9,318 nt of DNA, taken from Pseudomonadota bacterium. Its GTDB lineage: Bacteria > Myxococcota_A > Polyangia > Polyangiales > Polyangiaceae. Under the pieces are notes generated by a model. That model was not told where the DNA came from. It did no database searches and saw nothing but the letters and a program-made list of their open reading frames with translations. Shown in pieces: positions 1 through 6,700 of the stretch. The DNA lies in the NCBI GenBank assembly GCA_023460875.1, contig JAEWOQ010000497.1, positions 1-9,318 of the forward strand, given 5' to 3'. Position 1 is the first letter of the stretch, and every line of letters starts with the position of its first letter. Made by a program: the position numbers and the translations under genes.

Positions 1-2
1 TG

Positions 3-128
3 TTAACAGCTATGCCCGGCCACCCCCACCTCCTTCGAAAGCGCGTTCGGCGACAACCTCCCGGGTCCCACCATCCGCTGGACCATCCGGGCCTTGAACT
101 CCTCAGAGTATCGCTGCCGCTTCTCCAC
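3..128 (-). pseudogene. Remnant of an insertion-sequence transposase OrfA (HTH N-terminus)
   Basis: Read on the minus strand from GTG 128-126, the frame gives 41 residues: VEKRQRYSEEFKARMVQRMV, GPGRLSPNALSKEVGV, AGHSC, then TAA at 5-3. RYSEEFKARMV followed by an LSxxALxxEVGV helix-turn-helix is the start of IS3/IS911-type OrfA transposases, which usually continue with a pattern like SxxTLxRW and run to about 90-100 residues. Here the match ends after EVGV and a stop follows within five residues, so only the first third remains. A purine-rich stretch (GGGGAAAGG) precedes the GTG. The break may be where another element or a deletion joins; the other side of the join lies at or beyond the window edge. 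Confidence 0.65.
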
Positions 129-183
129 CGTACCTTTCCCCTTTCCCAGACCGCCCTTGCTGCCACCTTCCCGATCCTCAGGT

Positions 184-199
184 GCTCAGCCGCTCAGCC
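184..199. repeat. Two tandem copies of an 8-bp unit
   Basis: GCTCAGCC occurs twice in a row in the noncoding stretch between the lipoprotein gene and the transposase remnant. A 9-bp word, GGCGACAAC, also occurs at 202-210 and again inside the remnant at 49-57. Nothing else was recognised between 129 and 270. It could include the end of the degraded insertion sequence, but no inverted terminal repeat can be confirmed with one end only. Confidence 0.4.
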
Positions 200-220
200 G
201 AGGCGACAACTTTCCTCAGA

Positions 221-269
221 CGGGGGGAGTTGCCAGCGATCCCTGCGATGCCGAACGCGCGCCCCCCCG
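221..269 (-). terminator. Possible hairpin after the lipoprotein gene
   Basis: A perfect 7-bp GC inverted repeat (CGGGGGG at 221-227 with CCCCCCG at 263-269) starts 2 nt past the TAG stop. The 35-nt loop is long and no run of T follows on the minus strand, so it does not fit a normal Rho-independent terminator. It may act as a 3' mRNA structure or be chance. Confidence 0.25.
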
Positions 270-270
270 A

Positions 271-762
271 CTAAAGCTCTCTAAGGTAAATCTCGAGCTT
301 CGCGCCATTCCAAGGAGGACGATCACTATACTCGCGACAATCCTCAAACGTCTCATACCCAGACTTCGCCACACAGAGACACGTATGAAAGGAATTGGCG
401 CCCGGATAGAAATGGCCACCAAAGACGACGCTCGCCTCAAAGAACCCCTCCGAATCGGACGAATCTCCGCCCACAAAAGTCCGCGTCTGCCGAATCCACT
501 CCTCCCATCTCTCTTTTTTCGCCGAGAGCGAGGGTAACATCGAGCAATCGATCGGCGCACCCCTCCGCGCGACAAGGATGACAGAAGCCTTCTCAAGCGG
601 ACGCTCACCTCCTGGAGGAGCATCGGCGTCCACGATCTCCGACCTTGTCCCCTGTGAAGACTCGTACACTGCACCCCGACACCCGACTGCAGCGTGCCCG
701 CAGCCAATTACCACGCTACCGCAGGTGACAACCACAACAGTAACTAAAGAACTTAGAGCCAT
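271..762 (-). CDS. Predicted lipoprotein, candidate immunity protein
   Basis: A 163-residue protein starts at ATG 762-760 and stops at TAG 273-271. The start overlaps the last 10 nt of the RHS gene, and GAGG lies 5 nt upstream inside that gene, so translation is probably coupled. The N-terminus has a hydrophobic core (LVTVVVVTCGSVVIG) and a lipobox VIGC with C21 as the lipidated residue, but no Lys or Arg before the core, which weakens the signal. G22 at +2 does not suggest inner-membrane retention. After a flexible acidic stretch (38-55) comes a small beta-rich domain: PLEKASVILVAR, DSEGFFEASVVF, HTCLCVAKSGYETFEDC and GAKLEIYL. This order recalls the carboxypeptidase regulatory-like (Ig-like) fold. 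Cys at 28, 73, 128, 130 and 142 could form disulfides. Its position, size and envelope location suggest immunity to the zincin tip; it could instead anchor or mature the RHS protein. Confidence 0.8.
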   Translation of the reverse strand: MALSSLVTVVVVTCGSVVIGCGHAAVGCRGAVYESSQGTRSEIVDADAPPGGERPLEKASVILVARRGAPIDCSMLPSLSAKKERWEEWIRQTRTFVGGDSSDSEGFFEASVVFGGHFYPGANSFHTCLCVAKSGYETFEDCREYSDRPPWNGAKLEIYLREL

Positions 763-3700
763 GGAATCCTCGGCTTGGCGCCCCCAGGCGGCTTGCCTCC
801 AGCGTCAACTTGGGCAGCGTAACCCTGGACCTCGAAAAAATTAGAATAATACGCACCCATTCCGGCACCATGGACCAGGGCTCCGCCAGCATAGAACCCC
901 CCTTGCCCCGCCCAATAGCCGGGACCCAATATGCGCGACTGCCATATGTGAACATCCTCATGAATCATTAAACTCTCTGGACTATTACCGAAACTGCTAA
1001 CCGTATTCCCGAGCGTTAGCACATAGCCCTGTTTCGCGGCGACTCCACCCTCGAAAACGAAGCGATTCTGCCTATAACTGTATTTCGAGGAAAACGACCC
1101 CGCTCCATCCGTGAAACCCACGTTCGCAAGCGCCAGTGTGCCCCCCAGGGCGGTCCCTCCGAGCCCCCACGTTGCGTCGAGGCCTGCTGCCGCCCAACCT
1201 TCCCCAGTTGAGAAATCGTAAATCCCAGCCGCGCCTCCAGCAACCCCATTCGCAGCGCCTATCGCCGCACCAGTAAGCGCAAGGTTGTGCCCGGCACCGG
1301 ATAGGCGCATGAACCCATACGCAGCACCTCCTTGTCCAGCTCCTACCAGAACTGCTTCGCCGGCCGCCTCGTACAGTGATCTTCCGTCTACCTCTGAGCC
1401 AAAACCGTTGCCCACGCCGCCAGCGAAGGCGCCTAAGCCACCCGTGAGCGCTCCAAGACCAGCCGCTACTGCGACGGATCCATCGTACTCACCTGTGAGC
1501 CCAGCTCGAGTCAGCCCGCCTGCGAGCCCGCTCATTCCTCCCATGGATATGCCTTGTGCGACAGTCGGACCGACTGTCGCACTGACTCCTAGAGCGGCGC
1601 CCGTACCCGCCGCGGCAAGACCGGAGACGCCGCCCACAAGTGCCGAGATGCCTATGTTTCGCCATGTCTCCCTCTGAAGGAAGTTAGCGCCTTGGACCGC
1701 CTGGACCCCAGCGCTCATCGTGGCCCCAATGACCGCTCCGATTACAACTCCAAGCGCGATAGCCGTGAACGGCTCCTCCCCACGCGGATCCACCGCAACG
1801 AGCGGCCTTCCCATGACGTAGGCGTATGGATTAGAGTCCGAGCGCAGCTCGTGGATCGTTACAGGGTCGGGACTCATCCACCGACCAAGCCCGAGTGATA
1901 GGTATCTCGCCCCGAAGTAGGCGAGCCCCACTTCGACATCCCCCTCCTTCCCCGTAAACTTATACGGCTCTCGGAAGCTTCCCCACCGTTCCGGACGGTA
2001 ATTGCTCTCCGTCGCGCCGTACGCCTCGTATGTCGCGTACTCGACGAGTTCACCCGTCTCGTGATCGATTACGAAGGCATTTGACTCCAGATAGTCGCTG
2101 AGCAGAAGAAAAAGGTGACGGCTTCCGCTTGTAAGGGAAGGCCGATCTTCCTGAGAATAGACCAGCCGCGCCCTAACACCACCGCTCAAGAGCACGCTTT
2201 CAGTGACGGCGCTGAGCGTGTAGTCCGCCGCGCTGCCCGTTCCTTCGAAGCTCGTGCCTCGCAGCTCGAGACTGTCGAAGACATACACCGTATGCCTTTC
2301 GTTGCTTGACGCATCCACCACCGTCTTGAGCACGCGGTCGCCCCCAGCCGTATAGGAGTAGCGAAGCTCGGCGTCGGGAGCCCGGGAAGGCAAAGGGTCC
2401 TCTACGCCACTGTGCTGATCGCGCTCGTTGGGAGGATTCGCCGAGAGGTCCCAACGCCGTGCTCGACTGATGCGGTCCTGCTCGTCCCACTCGTATTGGA
2501 ACCGTTGCCAGCAAGATGCCCCCTGAGGCAGGCAGGGCCCGTCGCGACGGACAATCAGCTCGGTGAGATTGCCCGAGGAATCGTAGCCCGCATCAAGGTC
2601 GCCCTTCCGTGCGGAGGTCGGAGCGGTAGCGCGATTCGAGGCAACGTGGAGTTGATGAGGACCGGCATCCACCGCTCCTTGCGTCGTCGCACCCAGGGAG
2701 CGGTCGTAGAAGCCATTGGCATTGTCTGTCGTCTTCTTCGTATTCCCGAGATGGTCGTATTCGTAACGCTGCTCGAGCACCCGCTCGTCGAAATCGACGT
2801 GGGGGCTTGGTCGCGGCTCGCCTTCGACCGCCGTCCTGTCGTTGTTTTCCGCGCTGAAGGGCGACGTCCACGAATCCGTACCCCCTGCGTATTGGTAGGT
2901 CGCCCGCGTCAGCCGGTACAGGTCGTCGTATTCGAAGTTCCGGGTAGCGGGCTTCGCCGCTTCGGGCCATTCGTCGGGCAAGCGCCAATCGGTGATTCTC
3001 GTGACGTTGCTTGCCGCGTCGTACTCCAAGTCATAGTCTTCGAGCAAAAGCTGCTGGGTTGGCTCTCCGACGGCAGGCTCCGTGTAACCTTGGGGCCGGT
3101 CCTCCCAGAACTCCGGCCTCCCGCGATAGGTTTGCACGCTACGCAGGCGACGCTGGCCATCGTAGTTCAACACCCGCTCCGTTGCGGCAGCGTCGCCGAA
3201 CGTCTTCTTCCTTGGCATGCCATTGGCGTCAACCGTCTGGGTCTGCACCAGAGTGCCATAGCTACTCACCACTTGCCTCAAGATGCCACGGGCCGAGTAC
3301 TCTACTCGCACGACACTACGACTCTCGGTCCCCATGAGTTCTGAACTGCTGGCGCCGGTGGAGCCCTCCACCCCACGTCCTGCTGCATCGAACAGGCTCT
3401 TCTTAATATACCACCGCGGCGCGTAGCGTTCGGCCAGCGTCGTGTCCGGAGCACCAGGCTTGACGATGCGTTTTCCAAAGCCCTTCACACGACCTCGAGC
3501 GTCGTAGCTGACCACGGACTTCCCTCCAAGGTCGGAGACAGATACCGAACGTCCCCACAGCAAGCTCACGTCGACCTCCAGGGTGCGTTCCGCCGCATCT
3601 TCAATCGTTCCGGTCTCAGAGTCGGCGACGTCGTAACGACGAAGCACTTCGATGCCCGACTCGCTCGTGAAGTCTGGCGCCGTGTAGGCGGCATGGTGAT

Positions 3701-6700
3701 CCAAGCAGGGCGAGTAGTCCTCGGCGATAGGCCGACCAGCCGCGTCGTAGTGGTAGTTGACGCCGCAGCCGCGAGCACCCGATGTCCCAACCAGATCGCC
3801 TGCGTCATTATAGGCATAACGCCAGGCCTTGAGGGTTGCTGGATCCGTGCTGGGATCCGGATCGAATCCGACGGAGGTGTTCGGCTCGACGTTCAGCACC
3901 AAGCGGCCGAGCGAATCGTAGCGCATCCACCGCGCTACGTTGGGCGAGCCTGCTCGGATCTGGGTAACGCGCCGGACCTCGCCAGTCGGTAGGTATTCGG
4001 TGACCATGCGGCGCTCCTCCAACTCCCCACTAACGCGCGCGCGCTCGATAGCCTCCACCTGTCGGCCATGCCCATCGGCACGCAAAGTTCCGAAGGTACC
4101 AGAGTGCGGTCCGGGAATAAGATCGGCCGCGTCCCAACGGTCGACGCTCAAAGCGTGATGCACGGCTACTAGCTTCAGCTGACCGTCGAGTCCGTAAGAC
4201 TGCGTGGGTCTTCCGAAAGCGTCATAGCTCTGAGACGCGTAGCGACGAGCCCCTACTTCATGCAGCGGATACGCCAGGGGATCGCCGCTCCAGAACCGGT
4301 TTTCGTAGGACCGCAGGGGTTGGCCCTTGGTCGTGTAGTCAGTGCGACCTCCCACGACGTAGCCCCCCTCGTCCCCAGCAGATGGATCAGCCTCCGAGAG
4401 CACGACCAGTGGTCGACCGAGGCCATCAGCGTACTGGAAGCGTTCATGATAGTCGCTAGCGGCGACCGTCTCACCGTCCTGAGCACGCACGACAACGATG
4501 GAATACGGCATCGCCGTCCAGTCACTTGGCAGCACATACTCGTAAGTCTTCGACGGCAAGACCGCGAGCACGCCCGGAGCATCGGGGTCGACGTCAGTCT
4601 CGGCCGTCAACCTACCGAAACCGTCGTATTCGTAGAGCGACGGCTGACCCGTAATGCTCGTCGCGCCGAGCACCGCGGCCAATCCTCGGTCGTACAGGGC
4701 CCCTGTCACGAACGCTCGCTCACCGCAACCGCCTGCGCCGACGTCGCCGCCGAAAACCGTCTCTTCGACGGGAAGCTCGGCGTACTCGCCGTCGAGCTCC
4801 ACGGCGCTGCAGCGTCCGTTCGGGCCGCGGCGTTCCACGACATTGCCGAAGGCGTCGTGCTCCAATGACGCCATTTCGACCTCGATCGGAGTCGAGACTC
4901 CCCCGGACGCGTTCGGTGGCGCGGGAGCCACCGGCTCGCTCGACTCGTGAAAGCGATCCAACGGCAACGTCCCGCTCAAGGCCGCAAACGACTTCTTCAA
5001 GTCACCGTGCTCATCGTACTCGTGGCGAGTCCGACGCCGTTCTTCCGTGTGCACGCTCCCCGTGACGAAGCCCTCCGTCCCGCGCCAGAGCCATCCGGAT
5101 GTGTCGCCCGGGACGCGCTCCGTCGTAGCGTGCGACGTGATGGCTTCGTCGACGTCGAGACAACCTGCGACACAACCGAAGGCGGTCGAGCTCGTCGCGT
5201 TCCCGAAATCGTCATGCTGGGTCGCCGTGCGCAGACGCGCGGTGCCGTTCGTCGCCCGGCGCGTCACCTGGCGCGACTCGGACTGCTCAATTCCCGCGAG
5301 GTTCACCTCAAGCGCAGGCAGCGAGATGTTCGACGCGCTGTGGTCGAAGGCTCCGGAGTCATAGACGAAGGACTCCGTCCCGATGGGTAGAGCCACGGTC
5401 ACGCGCCGTCCGTCTCGCCCTGCGTAAAGCTGCCGGAGCTCGTAGCTGACGTGGTCAGTCGATAGGTAAGCTCCTCGCTCGTCGAAGGTCTCGGTGACGA
5501 TGGGCAGACCCTTCAGGGGCTCCCGCCAATTGTCGTGCCAGCGGTCGGCAGGTGCACACGCGTCAAAACCATTCTGGGCGACCTCGCACTCGCCGAGGAG
5601 ATGGGTGGAGCGGACGATGGCTGTGGGACTATAGACGTCACCGAGGGTGCGCGTTTCTGCCGTACGAAACCCCCGGAACTCCCGCTGCCGTCCGTCGAAC
5701 ACCGGATCCCGGTAGCTGTACTCGGTGACGTACCCTCCGGCGGACAAGCCCACCTTCTCCAGATTGTCCTTGACCGTAGCACGTACCACCACCGGCGTCG
5801 ACAGCGGCATGGTGGAAGCCCACGGTTGGCCATTCTCCGCAGCTTCCACCATCAGTTCCGTCGACGAGCGATACTCGAGCTCAGTGGTCTTCCCGAGCCC
5901 GTTGTGAACCTTGCTCAGAAGGTATGAGCGAATCCCGCCTGTCACGTCGATGTACTTGTACTCGTGGCCCTGACCCCAAAGCAGGTCCACCGAGCCCGAG
6001 CCGTTGATGTCCGTGAGTCGTACCGGGTTGGACGTGGCCGGGGCAATTGGCACGTCGGTAAGGACCTGGCGATCCGTGAAGCCGAGACCGTTGTCGTTCA
6101 GGTAGGTGTCGACGGCATCCCTTCGCATTTCGATGAGGTCTGCGAGCCCGTCCCCATTCACGTCCGCGAGGTGGAGACTCCCCGCCTGCGTCGTGCCGAA
6201 CCTCGGCGCGTTGTGCATCTGGATGTGCTGGTTCTGGCCGAAGGTCGCCGAAGGACACGCATTGCGCTCCCCCGTGCCCCAATAGCCGTTTCCGCGACCT
6301 GGCCAGTACATGATCTGCCCCGAGCGGATCCGCACGATATCCGGTAGGCCATCACCGTTGATGTCGGCTACGCGCACGTCGGGATCGCCGAGTCGTACGG
6401 CCGCTGCGCTCCACGGCGTACACGCAGTGACCGGGTCGTTGGAGATGTCCGCAGTATCCGGTCCCGTCCAGCGGGCGCGCCCAAACTGACCATCGCCACG
6501 CGGGTAGCGCCCGAGCGCGAAGAACGTCTGGTACTCCGTCGCGCTGGCGAACACCACGTCCGCGAGCCCGTCGCCGTCGACGTCCATGACCGCCGTACGC
6601 CGCGCGTCCTGCGCAAAGTTGATTTTCAGGTCCTGCCCCGAGGCCGTGCTGATGGTGCGACCTTGCCAGATCCATTGACTACCCTGCTGCTTCGGCTCGA

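Noticed and set aside
12..284. Plus-strand frame of 90 codons at the left edge
   Set aside because: It runs opposite the transposase remnant, which has a recognisable minus-strand helix-turn-helix; the plus-strand product is Pro/Arg/Leu-rich and featureless.
216..707. Second minus-strand frame of 163 codons overlapping the lipoprotein gene
   Set aside because: It is an alternative frame of the same DNA, rich in Arg and Ser, with no signal peptide; the 271-762 frame has a lipobox, a ribosome binding site and a coupled start.
1285..1677. Plus-strand Pro/Ala-rich frame of 130 codons
   Set aside because: It is the mirror of the Gly/Ala-rich linker, since GGC/GCC codons read as GCC/GGC or proline codons on the other strand.
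2412..3344. Plus-strand open frame of 310 codons
   Set aside because: It lies wholly opposite clear YD repeats of the RHS gene, and the translation shows no recognisable family or signal.
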